64,000 nucleotides of DNA, taken from positions 1,302,001 to 1,366,000 of the forward strand of contig NZ_LR594675.1 in NCBI RefSeq assembly GCF_901827205.1, in the 5' to 3' direction. The notes beneath the pieces were generated by a model. That model was not told the origin of the DNA and made no database searches. It worked only from the letters and a program-made list of their open reading frames with translations. The translations under genes and the position numbers were made by a program. The DNA comes from Variovorax sp. PBS-H4 (GTDB taxonomy: Bacteria > Pseudomonadota > Gammaproteobacteria > Burkholderiales > Burkholderiaceae_C). Shown here piece after piece: positions 22,798-32,019 of the stretch. Each line of letters begins with the position of its first letter. The first letter of the stretch is position 1.

Positions 22798-24536
22798 CGC
22801 GCGCCCGTGCCTTCAGCTTGGGGCACCAGGGTCCAGCGCTTGTCGTGGAAGGCTGCGGCCGAGGCGCGATGCGCGATCGACACCATGGCTCCGCCTGCCG
22901 CGCGCACGCCTTCCGCCAAACGTCCGTAGAGCGTCTCCTCGGCCTGTGCATCGAGCGCGCTGGTTGCCTCGTCGGCGAACAGCCAGGCCGGTTTCTTGAG
23001 CAGCACGCGCGCGATCGCCAGCCGCTGCTGCTCGCCGCCGGAGAGCTTCTGGCTCCAGGCATCGACGTCGTCGAGCCGGGAGGCGAGCCCCGGCAGCAAT
23101 GCGTCTTCCAGGGCCAGCTTCAGCTGCGCATCGCTGTAGTCACCCGCCGGCTGCGGATAGGCCAGCGCGTCGCGCAGCTTGCCGTCAGGCACATAGGGCC
23201 GCTGCGGAATGAACATGGCGTTTTCGGGCATGGACACCTTGCCGCGCGCGAACGGCCAGATGCCGGCGAAGGAACGGAACAGCGTCGACTTGCCGCTGCC
23301 CGAGGGCCCCTGCAGCAGCACGTGCTCGCCCGGCTTGACGCTGAGGGCGGTCTTCGCAAGCAGCGGCGTGCCGTTGGGCAGTGCGATGTCGAGGTCGTGG
23401 ACGTTCAGCGAGCTTGCGCTGTCGCGCACCATCGCGCCATCGGGCTTCGCATGGGCGCGCATGGCGTCATCGAAGCTGGTGAGGCGGTCGGCCGTCGCGC
23501 GCCACACGGCGACACGGTCGTAGTTGTCGATGAACCAGCTCAGCTGCGTCTGCACCTTGTCGAAGGCCGTCACGATCTGCATCAGCTGGCCCAGCGGAAA
23601 GGCGCCGCCAAAGAATCGCGGCGCGGCGATGATGAAGGGGAACACCGCGGCTGCCTGGCCGAAGGAGAGCGTGAACGACACCAGGTTCTTCTGCTGCCGG
23701 ATCAGCGTCAGGTAGTTGCGCAGCACGGCGCCGAAGCGCTTCTCCAGCTGTGCATGCTCGACGTGCTCGCCGCGGTCCAGCGCGATCGCCTCGCTGTACT
23801 CGCGCACCCGCACCAGGTGGTGGCGGAAATCGGCCTCGAAGCGCTGCTGCCTGAAATTGGTGCCGATCAGCGGCCGGCCGATGTAATGGGTGACGACCGT
23901 GCCGATCACGCAGTAGGCGATGGCAAGCCAGACCATCGAGCCCGCGACTTCGTAGGTGCTGCCGCCTACCTTGAAGTCGACCACGCCGCTCAGGCCCCAG
24001 AGAATGCCGATGAAGCTCACCAGCGTGACCACCGCGTTGAGCAGCCCCATCGACAGCGTGACCGTGTAGTCGGTGAACAGTTGCAGGTCTTCCTGGATGC
24101 GCTGGTCGGGGTTGTCGGGCGATTGGTTGTCGTCGCTCCCCGCGTAGCGCGCGAGCTCGAGCCGGTAAAAGGTGCGGTCGGCGATCCAGCGTGTGAGATA
24201 GCTGCGGGTCATCCACGCGCGCCAGCGGATCTGCAGCAGTTGGGTCAGGTAGAACTTGAGAATGCCGATCGTGATGGCGCCGAAGGCGATCCAGCAGAAG
24301 AAGCCCAGCTCGCGCCAGAACACGGCCTGGTCGCGATTCTCGAGCGCGTTGTAGAAACGGCCGAACCACTGGTTGTTGAGCACCGCCATGTAGACCGTGC
24401 CGAGGTTGAGCAGGATGATCGTGAGGAGCAGGCCGCGCGCCTTCCATCGGTCTTCCGAACGGAAGTAGGGCGCGGCAAGCGCCCCGATGCGGCGCAGCGT
24501 GGCGAGCATGCTCGTGGAGCGGACGGGATCGTTCAT
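22776..24536 (-). CDS. ABC transporter permease/ATPase, SbmA-BacA/YddA family
   Basis: 586-residue inner-membrane protein combining a six-helix SbmA/BacA-like membrane domain (about 1-340) with a C-terminal ATPase. The membrane part has the family motifs WRAWMTRSYLTRW and DNPDQRIQEDLQLF near residues 105-160. The ATPase shows Walker A GPSGSGKST, signature LSGGEQQR and Walker B LFADEATSALD. Family members of this architecture (YddA, Rv1819c) move peptides, antimicrobial compounds or cobalamin; the substrate here cannot be read from sequence. Transcribed alone on the minus strand, with a 104-bp gap to the downstream end of the 5'-nucleotidase gene. Its tail overlaps convergent queC. Confidence 0.9.
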   Translation of the reverse strand: MNDPVRSTSMLATLRRIGALAAPYFRSEDRWKARGLLLTIILLNLGTVYMAVLNNQWFGRFYNALENRDQAVFWRELGFFCWIAFGAITIGILKFYLTQLLQIRWRAWMTRSYLTRWIADRTFYRLELARYAGSDDNQSPDNPDQRIQEDLQLFTDYTVTLSMGLLNAVVTLVSFIGILWGLSGVVDFKVGGSTYEVAGSMVWLAIAYCVIGTVVTHYIGRPLIGTNFRQQRFEADFRHHLVRVREYSEAIALDRGEHVEHAQLEKRFGAVLRNYLTLIRQQKNLVSFTLSFGQAAAVFPFIIAAPRFFGGAFPLGQLMQIVTAFDKVQTQLSWFIDNYDRVAVWRATADRLTSFDDAMRAHAKPDGAMVRDSASSLNVHDLDIALPNGTPLLAKTALSVKPGEHVLLQGPSGSGKSTLFRSFAGIWPFARGKVSMPENAMFIPQRPYVPDGKLRDALAYPQPAGDYSDAQLKLALEDALLPGLASRLDDVDAWSQKLSGGEQQRLAIARVLLKKPAWLFADEATSALDAQAEETLYGRLAEGVRAAGGAMVSIAHRASAAAFHDKRWTLVPQAEGTGARYRLEAA

Positions 24537-24640
24537 GGGCGTGGGCTCGGGTTGGCGGCTGGAAGCAGCGCCTTCGAGCCATCGTAGCGCCAGTGCCGGC
24601 CGCTCTCTTAAGCGGTTCTGAAACGCCGCGTGCCGGCCGG

Positions 24641-25540
24641 TCAGTGCGGATTGCTGATGCCGCTCGACACATGCCCAGCAGGGACATGGCGCGCCGCTGC
24701 GTCGACGTGGCCGGTCTGGTCGTCGAAGAAGAAGTCGGGCTCGAATTCGCGCAGGAACTCGCCCTTGGACAAGCCACCGAGGAACATGGCTTCGTCGACG
24801 CGGATGTTCCAGTCCATCAGCGTCTGGATGGCGCGCTTATGGGCTGGGGCACCGCGCGCCGTCACAAGGGCCGTACGGATCCGCATCCCGGTGCTCGAGG
24901 CCTGCTGCAGCCGGTGCAAGGCGACGAGGAAGGGCTTGAAGGGACCGGCCCCGAGCGGAACCGCGGCCTTGCTGGTCTCGTGCGCCTGGAAGGCATCCAG
25001 GCCTTCCGCCTGGAACACTCTTTCTGCCTCGTCGGAGAAGAGGACGGCGTCGCCGTCGAACGCGATGCGCACTTCGTCCGGGTGCAGGGCACTGGCCAGC
25101 GCGCCGTCGACCCGGACATGCGCGGCGGGGAAGCCTGCCGCGAGCGCCTCGCGCACATCCGATGCATTGGCAGACAGGAAGATGTCTGCATTGAGCGGCC
25201 GGAGGTAGCGGTAAGGCGGCCGACCCTGCGTGAACACACCTCGCTGCACGCGCAGTTCCGCGGCAGCGCCGGAGTTGAAGATGCGCATGCCGGAGACCGG
25301 GTCGTTGCGCGAGAGGATCACGACCTCGACGCGCTGGATGCCGTCGTCGTTGAAGCGCAGCAGCTTGCGGATCATCGAGTACGCAATGCCGGGCGCCGCG
25401 GGCACGTCCAGGCGCTCGAGCTGCAAGCGCATGTAGGCGTCGGGGTCGCCGGCATCGAAGAGGCGGTTCTCTTCTTCGAGGTTGAACAGGGCGCGAGACG
25501 AGATCGCGACCACCAGCTTGTCGTCCAGGGAGACCGGCAT
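24641..25540 (-). CDS. 5'-nucleotidase (PF06189 family)
   Basis: 299-residue cytoplasmic protein resembling the 5'-nucleotidase family related to mammalian cytosolic 5'-nucleotidase 1A, which dephosphorylates nucleoside monophosphates. Recognisable features are the start LDDKLVVAISSRALFNLEEENRLF, here limited to its pattern around residues 5-28, the segment VEVVILSRNDP and the Asp-rich C-terminal region FFFDDQTGHVDAA with FLGGLSKGEFL. It lies only 6 bp downstream of gspF on the same strand, so it is probably cotranscribed with it, although no functional link to secretion is evident. There is no signal peptide. Confidence 0.82.
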   Translation of the reverse strand: MPVSLDDKLVVAISSRALFNLEEENRLFDAGDPDAYMRLQLERLDVPAAPGIAYSMIRKLLRFNDDGIQRVEVVILSRNDPVSGMRIFNSGAAAELRVQRGVFTQGRPPYRYLRPLNADIFLSANASDVREALAAGFPAAHVRVDGALASALHPDEVRIAFDGDAVLFSDEAERVFQAEGLDAFQAHETSKAAVPLGAGPFKPFLVALHRLQQASSTGMRIRTALVTARGAPAHKRAIQTLMDWNIRVDEAMFLGGLSKGEFLREFEPDFFFDDQTGHVDAAARHVPAGHVSSGISNPH

Positions 25541-25546
25541 CGTCGA

Positions 25547-26779
25547 CTACTTGACGAACTGGTTGAGCTGGATGATCGGCATGAGCACCGCCAGCACGAT
25601 CAGCATGACCACTGCGCCCATCGCGACGATCAGCAGCGGCTCGAGGATCGTGGCCAGGTGCATGGCGCGGCGCTGCACCTCGGCGCCCAGCTGCGTGGCC
25701 GCGCGCTGCAGCATCAGGGGCAGGGTGCCCGTCTGCTCGCCGAGCCGGGCGAACATCGAGACGATGCCGGGAAAGCGCTTCTTCTGCGCCAGCGCAGAGG
25801 CCAGCGGCGCGCCTTCGCGCACCAGCACCAATGCGTCGAGCGCATCGGCACGCATGGCGCGGTTGCCCAGGGTCTCGGAGGCGGCCTGCAGCGCCCGCAA
25901 GATGGGCACGCCGGCCGTGGCCAGCATCGCCAGGGTGCTGGCGAAGCGCGCCGCGTTGTAGCCACGCGAAAGGCGGCCCACCAGTGGCAGCTCGAGCCAG
26001 GCGGCATCGAAGCGCTCGCGGAAGGCGGCGCGGGCCAGCGCCATGCGCGCGCCGATCGCCACGAGGACAATCGCGCCGAGCATCAGCCAGCCGTAGTTGC
26101 GCACGAAGTCGCTGAGCGCCAGCATGATCACCGTGAGGATCGGCAGGGCGCGCTTGGTGCCCGCGAAGACATTGGCCACTTGCGGGACCACGTAGCTGAC
26201 CAGGAAGACCACGATCACGATCGCGACCAGCGTCACGATGGCGGGGTAGAGCGCCGCGCCGACGAGCTTCTGCTGCAGGGCCTGGCGCTGCTCCAGGTCG
26301 TCGGCCAGCCGCTCGAGCACCAGCCCCAGGTTGCCGGTCTGCTCGCCGGCACTGATCACCGCGGTATAGATGGGCGAAAACTCGCGCGGGTGCTGCGACA
26401 GCGTGCGGCCGAATGGAGAGCCTGCGTTGACGTCGGCCCGCAGCGATGCAACCAGGTTTCGCTGCTCCTCGGTCTCGGCCTCGTCGGTCAGTGCGGTCAG
26501 CGCGCGTTCGAGCGGCAGGCCCGAAGACACCAGCCCCGCCAGCTGCCGGGTCCAGACCGCCAGGGTGGTTGAATTGAAGATGCGCCTGCCGCCCAGCAGG
26601 CGGCGCCAGCCGCCCGAGGCGGGCGCGCCCCCTTCGGCGCTGCCGACCACTGTCACCGACAGCGGGATCAGGGCCTGCGCGCGCAAGACGCCGCGAGCGC
26701 TGCGCGCGGTGTCGGCTTCGAGCACGCCCTTGCGGGGCTGCCCCTGTTGGTCTATGGCTTCGAATGAGTAGGCGGGCAT
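25547..26779 (-). CDS. gspF: Type II secretion inner-membrane platform protein GspF
   Basis: 410-residue polytopic protein of the T2SS assembly platform. It has two GspF/PilC domains (about 70-195 and 275-395), each with a cytoplasmic helical bundle and adjacent membrane helices. Three strong hydrophobic segments lie near 170-195, 225-245 and 375-400. Typical motifs include FTRQLA-like WTRQLAGLVSSGLPLE and GEQTGNL/GEQTGTLP in the two repeats. The start at 26779 (MPAYSFEAID) matches the family. It is detached from the main gsp run by an oppositely oriented BamE-like gene, so it must use its own promoter in 26780-26874. Confidence 0.95.
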   Translation of the reverse strand: MPAYSFEAIDQQGQPRKGVLEADTARSARGVLRAQALIPLSVTVVGSAEGGAPASGGWRRLLGGRRIFNSTTLAVWTRQLAGLVSSGLPLERALTALTDEAETEEQRNLVASLRADVNAGSPFGRTLSQHPREFSPIYTAVISAGEQTGNLGLVLERLADDLEQRQALQQKLVGAALYPAIVTLVAIVIVVFLVSYVVPQVANVFAGTKRALPILTVIMLALSDFVRNYGWLMLGAIVLVAIGARMALARAAFRERFDAAWLELPLVGRLSRGYNAARFASTLAMLATAGVPILRALQAASETLGNRAMRADALDALVLVREGAPLASALAQKKRFPGIVSMFARLGEQTGTLPLMLQRAATQLGAEVQRRAMHLATILEPLLIVAMGAVVMLIVLAVLMPIIQLNQFVK

Positions 26780-26874
26780 GGGGACTGGCGGCAAAATGCG
26801 CGAGTCCGCATTGTCGACGTTTGGCGCTGCCTTTTCGTCACACGGCCTTCACAACATCGATTCGAGGAGTCTTC

Positions 26875-27453
26875 ATGCCGCTTCGTACTTCAGCACTTGC
26901 CGTTGCCGCGCTGCTGGGCGCGCTGTCGCTGCCTGCCATGGCGCAGGACCGCACGGCCTACAACGGCTTTCTCTGCTGCAACCTGCGCACCGACGGGAGC
27001 TGGATCAGCGACAGCAATTACGCCGAAAGCGGCAAGCGCATCATCCCCGTCGGCACGCCGGCCCAGGTGACCGGCTACGGCCGCCAGCGCGTCAACGTGC
27101 TGATCGATGGCAAGAAGCAGGACATCGGCAACGACTACAGCCGCGACCTGGACCTGGGCGCCTTCGCCAGGCGCTATGTGGTCACCGAAGACCCGGCTCC
27201 CCGTATCGCGGGCTTTCCGCCCAAGATCCGCGAGGCCATCAAGTCGGCCCGCGTGACCAAGGGCATGACGCGTGAACAGGTCGCCATGGCCGTGGGCTAC
27301 CCGATCAGCAGCGAGAACCCGAACCTCGACGCGCCGGTCTGGCGCATGTGGCTGGGCAGCTTCAGCGAGTTCCAGGTGCTGTTCGACAACGCCGGCCGCG
27401 TCCGCGCGGTCGAGACCGACCCGCAGACGCGCAATCTGGTTGTGCTGGAGTAA
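26875..27453 (+). CDS. Secreted BamE/SmpA-like domain protein
   Basis: 192-residue exported protein with a Sec signal peptide (about 1-22, cleavage after AMA). The C-terminal third has the BamE/SmpA pattern: a helix with KGMTREQVAMAVGYP, then strands with WRMWLG, FQVLFDNAGRV and VET. There is no lipobox, unlike BamE itself, so it is probably soluble in the periplasm. It sits between gspF (divergent) and gspE (convergent, 16 bp between stops). BamE-fold domains bind outer-membrane assembly partners, so a role near secretin assembly is conceivable but unproven. GAGGAGTCTTC upstream of the ATG gives a good ribosome site. Confidence 0.82.
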   Translation: MPLRTSALAVAALLGALSLPAMAQDRTAYNGFLCCNLRTDGSWISDSNYAESGKRIIPVGTPAQVTGYGRQRVNVLIDGKKQDIGNDYSRDLDLGAFARRYVVTEDPAPRIAGFPPKIREAIKSARVTKGMTREQVAMAVGYPISSENPNLDAPVWRMWLGSFSEFQVLFDNAGRVRAVETDPQTRNLVVLE

Positions 27454-27469
27454 GGGCGGCGATGCGGGA

Positions 27470-28891
27470 TCAGTCCCGCGTCACCCGCAGCAACTCGGCC
27501 CGCGATGTCACGCCGGTCTTGACCAGCCGCTCCCCGTCCTCGCGCATCGAGCGCAGCCCGCCGCGCTCGGCCGCTACGAAGAGCTGGCTTTCCGGCGCGC
27601 GGTTGTGCACCAGCGAGCGGATCGTGTCGTCCGCCACCAGCAGCTCGAAGATGCCTGTGCGGCCCTGGTAGCCGGTCTGGCCGCAGGCCTCGCAGCCCAC
27701 GGGCCCGGCCTCGTCGCCGGCCGCGGTGGGCACGGCGCACACCGGGCAGAGGCGGCGCACCAGCCGTTGCGCAAGGACGCCCAGCAGCGACGAGCTCAGC
27801 AGAAATGGTTCCACCCCCATGTCGGTCAGCCGCGTCACGGCGCTGACCGAATCGTTGGTGTGCAGCGTGGCCAGTACCAGGTGGCCGGTGAGCGAGGCCT
27901 GGATCGCGATCTGCGCGGTCTCGAAGTCGCGGATCTCGCCGATCATGATGACGTCCGGGTCCTGCCGCAGGATGGCACGCAGGGCCTTGGCGAAGGTGAG
28001 GTCGATCTTGGCGTTGACCTGCGTCTGGCCGACGCCGGGCAGCTCGTACTCGATCGGGTCTTCGACCGTCATGATGTTGCTGTGGGCGGAGTCGAGGCGG
28101 CCAAGCGCAGCGTACAGGGTGGTGGTCTTGCCCGAGCCGGTCGGCCCGGTGACCAGGATGATGCCGTGCGGCTGGTTGATCAGGTGCAGGAAGCGCGCGA
28201 GCGTGTCGCCTTGCATGCCCACTGATTCCAGCGTGAGCTTGCTCTCGGACTTGTCGAGCAGGCGCAGCACGGCGCGCTCGCCGTGCGCGGATGGCAAGGT
28301 CGACACGCGCACGTCGACGGCGCGGGTTCCGATGCGCAGGCTGATGCGCCCGTCCTGCGGCAGCCGCTTCTCGGCAATGTCGAGGTCGGCCATGATCTTC
28401 AGGCGCGAGATCAGCGCTGCGTGGAGCGCGCGGTTGGGCTGCACCACCTCGCGCAGCGTGCCGTCGATGCGGAAACGCACGGACGATGTCCGCTCGTAGG
28501 GCTCGATGTGGATGTCGCTGGCACCGTCGCGCGCCGCCTGCGTGAGCAGGGCGTTGAGCATGCGGATGATGGGCGCGTCGCCAGCGCTTTCCAGCAAGTC
28601 TTCGACCGCAGGCAGCTCCTGCATCATGCGCGACAGGTCGGCGTCGCTCTGCACCTCGCTGACCACCGCGGCGGCGTTCGACTCGCCTTTTGCATACGCG
28701 GCCGAGATGCGTTGAGCCAGCTCGACGGGTGTCAGCGGCTCGAACGCCTTGACCGGGTACTTGCGCACCACTTCACTGAGTGCGCTCTTGGGCGGCGTCT
28801 GCGGCATCCAGAGCGTGAGGGCGCCGTCGTCGGATTCCTCCAGCAGCAATTGCTGGGTGCGCGCGAAGGCATAGGGCAGGGGGTAGCGCAC
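27470..28891 (-). CDS. gspE: Type II secretion ATPase GspE
   Basis: 473-residue cytoplasmic hexameric ATPase that powers pseudopilus assembly. After the N1E-like region come the PAS-like N2E and the ATPase core, with Walker A GPTGSGKTT, Asp box and Walker B IMIGEIRDFETA, and the His box. The zinc-binding tetracysteine of true GspE is present (CPVC and CEAC near 395-420). A GTG start at 28891 is chosen because it follows the gspD stop by 13 bp and gives the usual N-terminus RYPLPYAFARTQQ. Last gene of the main gsp run. Confidence 0.96.
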   Translation of the reverse strand: MRYPLPYAFARTQQLLLEESDDGALTLWMPQTPPKSALSEVVRKYPVKAFEPLTPVELAQRISAAYAKGESNAAAVVSEVQSDADLSRMMQELPAVEDLLESAGDAPIIRMLNALLTQAARDGASDIHIEPYERTSSVRFRIDGTLREVVQPNRALHAALISRLKIMADLDIAEKRLPQDGRISLRIGTRAVDVRVSTLPSAHGERAVLRLLDKSESKLTLESVGMQGDTLARFLHLINQPHGIILVTGPTGSGKTTTLYAALGRLDSAHSNIMTVEDPIEYELPGVGQTQVNAKIDLTFAKALRAILRQDPDVIMIGEIRDFETAQIAIQASLTGHLVLATLHTNDSVSAVTRLTDMGVEPFLLSSSLLGVLAQRLVRRLCPVCAVPTAAGDEAGPVGCEACGQTGYQGRTGIFELLVADDTIRSLVHNRAPESQLFVAAERGGLRSMREDGERLVKTGVTSRAELLRVTRD

Positions 28892-28904
28892 GGTGTGGGC
28901 CTCC

Positions 28905-31211
28905 TCAGGGCAGTTCGCGCGCTGTCGACGGGTCGGCCGTGGGAGGCAGTGCGCCCTTGAGCGGCCCGCCAGGCGGGAGCGGCACATGCTGCGGCGGCAT
29001 TGGCGGCGGAATCAGCTGGGTGCCTTCGATGCGGCGCGAGGGATCGCCTTGCCGAACGGCCGGCAGCGGCGGCAGGATCGACGATTCGCGCACTGCGTTG
29101 AGCATCGGGTTGTCGGTCGATGGCTGTTGCGCCTGCTGCAGGGCGCGCAGCGCGTCGTAGCGGTCGGCGGTGATCGCGTCGCCCGAGAGCTGGTCGCGCA
29201 CGACGGTGGGCCGCAGGAACACCATCAGGTTGGTCTTCTTGCGGCTGCGCACCTCGCTCTTGAACAGGTTGCCGAGCACCGGCACGTCGCCCAGGCCGGG
29301 CACCTTTTCCTGGGAGTTCGAGTACTCGTCGGACAAAAGACCGCCCAGCACGATGATGTTGCCGTCGTCCACCAGCACGTTCGACTCGATCGAGCGCTTG
29401 GTGGTGGTGGGGCCGTTGATGTTGTTGACGGTGGACGCGACCACGCTGGAGACCTCCTGGAAGATCTGCATCTTGACCGTGCCCGTTTCGCTGATCTGCG
29501 GCCGCACCCGCAGCGTCAGGCCCACGTCCTTGCGCTCGATGGTCTGGAACGGGTTGACGGTGTTGGTGCTGCTGCCGGTGTTGGTGTACTGGCCGGTGAC
29601 GAAGGGCACGTTCTGGCCGACCACGATCTTGGCCTCTTCGTTGTCCAGCGTCAGCAGGTTCGGGGTCGACAGCACGTTGCCTTCGCCGTTGCTGGACAGG
29701 AAGCGCGCCAGGAAGCCCAGCACGTATTGCCCGTTCTCGCCATAGCGATGGCCGATGCCGAAGTTGAAGCCGCTGGAAGGACGCACCGCGGCATTGCCGG
29801 TCGCCAGGCCGACTGCCAAGTCGATGATGTTGGCGCCGCCGAGGCTGGAGTTGGTGCCGATGACGCCGACGTTGCGATCGCCACTGCCGCCGATGCCGCT
29901 TTGCCACTGGATGCCGAACTCGGCCGCCTTGTCTGCGTTGACCTCGACGATCAGGCTTTCGATCAGCACCTGCGCACGGCGGCTGTCGAGCCGGTCGATC
30001 ACGGCGCGCAACTGCCGGTAAAGCGGCTCGGGCGCGCTGATGATCAGTGAGTTGGTGGCCGGATCGGCCTGGATCTGCCCGCCGGTGGAGACCGGCGCGG
30101 TGGTGCTGACCGGCGTGGTGGCGGCGCTCAGGCCGCCTCCCGCGCTGGCCATCTGGTTGAGCTGCTGCTGCGGTTGCTGCTGGGCCCCCGCCGTGACGGC
30201 GCTGGCGCCCCCCGTGCCCTGGGCGCCCGCCGTGCCGGCCTGTGCGCTCGTCAGCGCGGCGCGCAGCGTGGTGGCGATCCGCACGGCGTCGGCGTTCTTC
30301 AGGTAGACCACGTAGATGTTGCCGGCCGCGCCATTGCCGGAGTCGATGGGCGCACGGTCGAGGCGGTCGATCAGCGTCCGGATGAGCTGCGAGCGTGCCG
30401 GGTTGGCGGCGCGCATGATGATCGCGTTGCTGCGCGGCTCGGCCAGCAGGGTGGTGCGGAAGGACGCATCGGTGGTGCCCGGCGCGGCCCCAGGCTGACC
30501 CGGAGCCGTGGCGGAGCCGCCCTCCGCCAAGCGCGTGAGCACCGGCACCAAGTCGGTGGCCACGGAGTGCTTGAGCGGAATGACCTCCACGTCGGAGGCG
30601 TTGGGCACATCCAGCGCCGCGATGATGCGCGCCAGCCGACGCATGTTCTCGGCGTAATCGGTGATCACCAGCGAGTTGTTGCCCGGGTTCACGTTGATCG
30701 TGTTGTTGGGCGCAATCAGCGGGCGCAGCACCGGCAGCAGATTGTTGGCCGCCTCGTAATTGAGCTTGAAGACCTGGGTGACGATCTGGTTGCCGGAGAG
30801 GCTGGCCGTGGCGGACGTCGAGGTCGTGACCGCGTTACTCTGCAGCTTGGCGTCGGCTTCGGGCACCACCTTGTAAAGCCCTTCGGACTGCACGACGGCG
30901 AAGCCCTGCAGGCGCAGCGCCGCCGCGAACTGGTTGAAGGCGGCAGCGGGCGAGATGGGGCGATCGGTCTGCAGGTTGATCGTGCCCTTGACGCGCGGGT
31001 CGACCACCACGTCGCGTCCGGTCACGACCGCCATGGTGCGCGCCACCGATTCGATCTCGGCGTTGGTGAAGTTTAGCGTGATGGGTTCGCCGCGGCGCGG
31101 CGGCGGTGCGCTTTCCTGCGCGAAGGCGACCGGCATGCAGGCGGCAGCCAGCAGGTGCACCGCGAGGGCGACGGTGCACAGGCGCATGGCGCTGAGAGAT
31201 GGTGGTTTCAT
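28905..31211 (-). CDS. gspD: Type II secretion outer-membrane secretin GspD
   Basis: 768-residue secretin with a cleavable signal peptide (about 1-31, ending VAFA). Domains in order: N0 (RGEPITLNFTNAEIESVART), N1-N3, then the secretin barrel with VPGLGDVPVLGNLFK and LMVFLRPTV near the C-terminus. An insertion of about 60 residues rich in Gln, Ala, Gly, Ser and Thr interrupts N3, around residues 315-375. The Pro-rich tail after the barrel could serve as an S-domain-like pilotin site, but no pilotin gene is visible here. Starts 2 bp after the gspN stop. Confidence 0.96.
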   Translation of the reverse strand: MKPPSLSAMRLCTVALAVHLLAAACMPVAFAQESAPPPRRGEPITLNFTNAEIESVARTMAVVTGRDVVVDPRVKGTINLQTDRPISPAAAFNQFAAALRLQGFAVVQSEGLYKVVPEADAKLQSNAVTTSTSATASLSGNQIVTQVFKLNYEAANNLLPVLRPLIAPNNTINVNPGNNSLVITDYAENMRRLARIIAALDVPNASDVEVIPLKHSVATDLVPVLTRLAEGGSATAPGQPGAAPGTTDASFRTTLLAEPRSNAIIMRAANPARSQLIRTLIDRLDRAPIDSGNGAAGNIYVVYLKNADAVRIATTLRAALTSAQAGTAGAQGTGGASAVTAGAQQQPQQQLNQMASAGGGLSAATTPVSTTAPVSTGGQIQADPATNSLIISAPEPLYRQLRAVIDRLDSRRAQVLIESLIVEVNADKAAEFGIQWQSGIGGSGDRNVGVIGTNSSLGGANIIDLAVGLATGNAAVRPSSGFNFGIGHRYGENGQYVLGFLARFLSSNGEGNVLSTPNLLTLDNEEAKIVVGQNVPFVTGQYTNTGSSTNTVNPFQTIERKDVGLTLRVRPQISETGTVKMQIFQEVSSVVASTVNNINGPTTTKRSIESNVLVDDGNIIVLGGLLSDEYSNSQEKVPGLGDVPVLGNLFKSEVRSRKKTNLMVFLRPTVVRDQLSGDAITADRYDALRALQQAQQPSTDNPMLNAVRESSILPPLPAVRQGDPSRRIEGTQLIPPPMPPQHVPLPPGGPLKGALPPTADPSTARELP

Positions 31212-31213
31212 GG

Positions 31214-32014
31214 TCAACCCAGGGTGATGATCGAGCGCGCGCCCTCGCGTCGCCCGATGATGTTCAACAAGTTCGACAGCGCGTCCTCGCGCCCCGGCGC
31301 GGCGCTGGCCTCGCCGTCGAAGCGCAAAGCCCGGCCGTTCCAGCGGCCGCTGCCATTGAGCTGGAGACTGCCCTCTCGCGTGGTCAGCAGCAAGGTCGGG
31401 AAGGGCCCGCCTTCGAGCGTGAGGTGGTAGCTGCCCATCGGCTTGAGGGTCGATAGGCTGGAGGAGATGTCCATGGCGTCGAGGGTGGCGCGCCCCGCGA
31501 GCCTGAGCTGTTGGCCGCTCCACTGCATCACGAAGGCCTGCATCGACACATCGAGCACGCCTTCGGGCTTGAGCGTGTTCCAGGGCGCACCGAAGCCGCT
31601 GAGCAGCGCGGCCGGCCACCGGGAGCGGCCGTCCGCCCAGGCCAGCTGCAGCCCGCTGGGTCGGGGCTGGGCCCTGAACTGCAGCGGCTGCGGCGCGCAG
31701 CACGGGATCTGCAGGGTCGCTGCCACGCCATCCCAGCGCGGCCGAAGCGTCCACGCGACGGTGCCGGGCAGGGAGATTGCTTCGACACCGCCCGTGCCGC
31801 TGGCGAACACCACGCCGCCGGTGCCGTTCCAGATCGTGCCGCGGGCATTGACGAGCTGCAGGTGGCCGCCGCTCCAGCGCGCCAGGCCGGCGGCTAGCCA
31901 GCGCGCTGGCGCGTAGAGCGAGAGCGCCAGCAGCGCACCGAGCAGCACGCCGAGCACCGCCCAGCCACCGCCGGTGGCGGCGCTGCGTGCGGAGGAGGTG
32001 CGTCGGGTCGCCAT
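31214..32014 (-). CDS. gspN: Type II secretion protein GspN
   Basis: 266-residue inner-membrane protein anchored by one N-terminal helix (about 18-40, GGGWAVLGVLLGALLALSLY), followed by a periplasmic beta-rich domain with repeating LQLVNARGTIWNGTG and GSLQLNGSGRWNGRALRF motifs typical of GspN. GspN is an optional T2SS component of uncertain role; its AsmA/LptC-like beta architecture suggests a periplasmic scaffold. The ATG at 32014 follows the gspM stop by 5 bp. Order gspM-gspN-gspD is characteristic of Burkholderiales. Confidence 0.9.
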   Translation of the reverse strand: MATRRTSSARSAATGGGWAVLGVLLGALLALSLYAPARWLAAGLARWSGGHLQLVNARGTIWNGTGGVVFASGTGGVEAISLPGTVAWTLRPRWDGVAATLQIPCCAPQPLQFRAQPRPSGLQLAWADGRSRWPAALLSGFGAPWNTLKPEGVLDVSMQAFVMQWSGQQLRLAGRATLDAMDISSSLSTLKPMGSYHLTLEGGPFPTLLLTTREGSLQLNGSGRWNGRALRFDGEASAAPGREDALSNLLNIIGRREGARSIITLG

Positions 32015-32019
32015 TGAAC

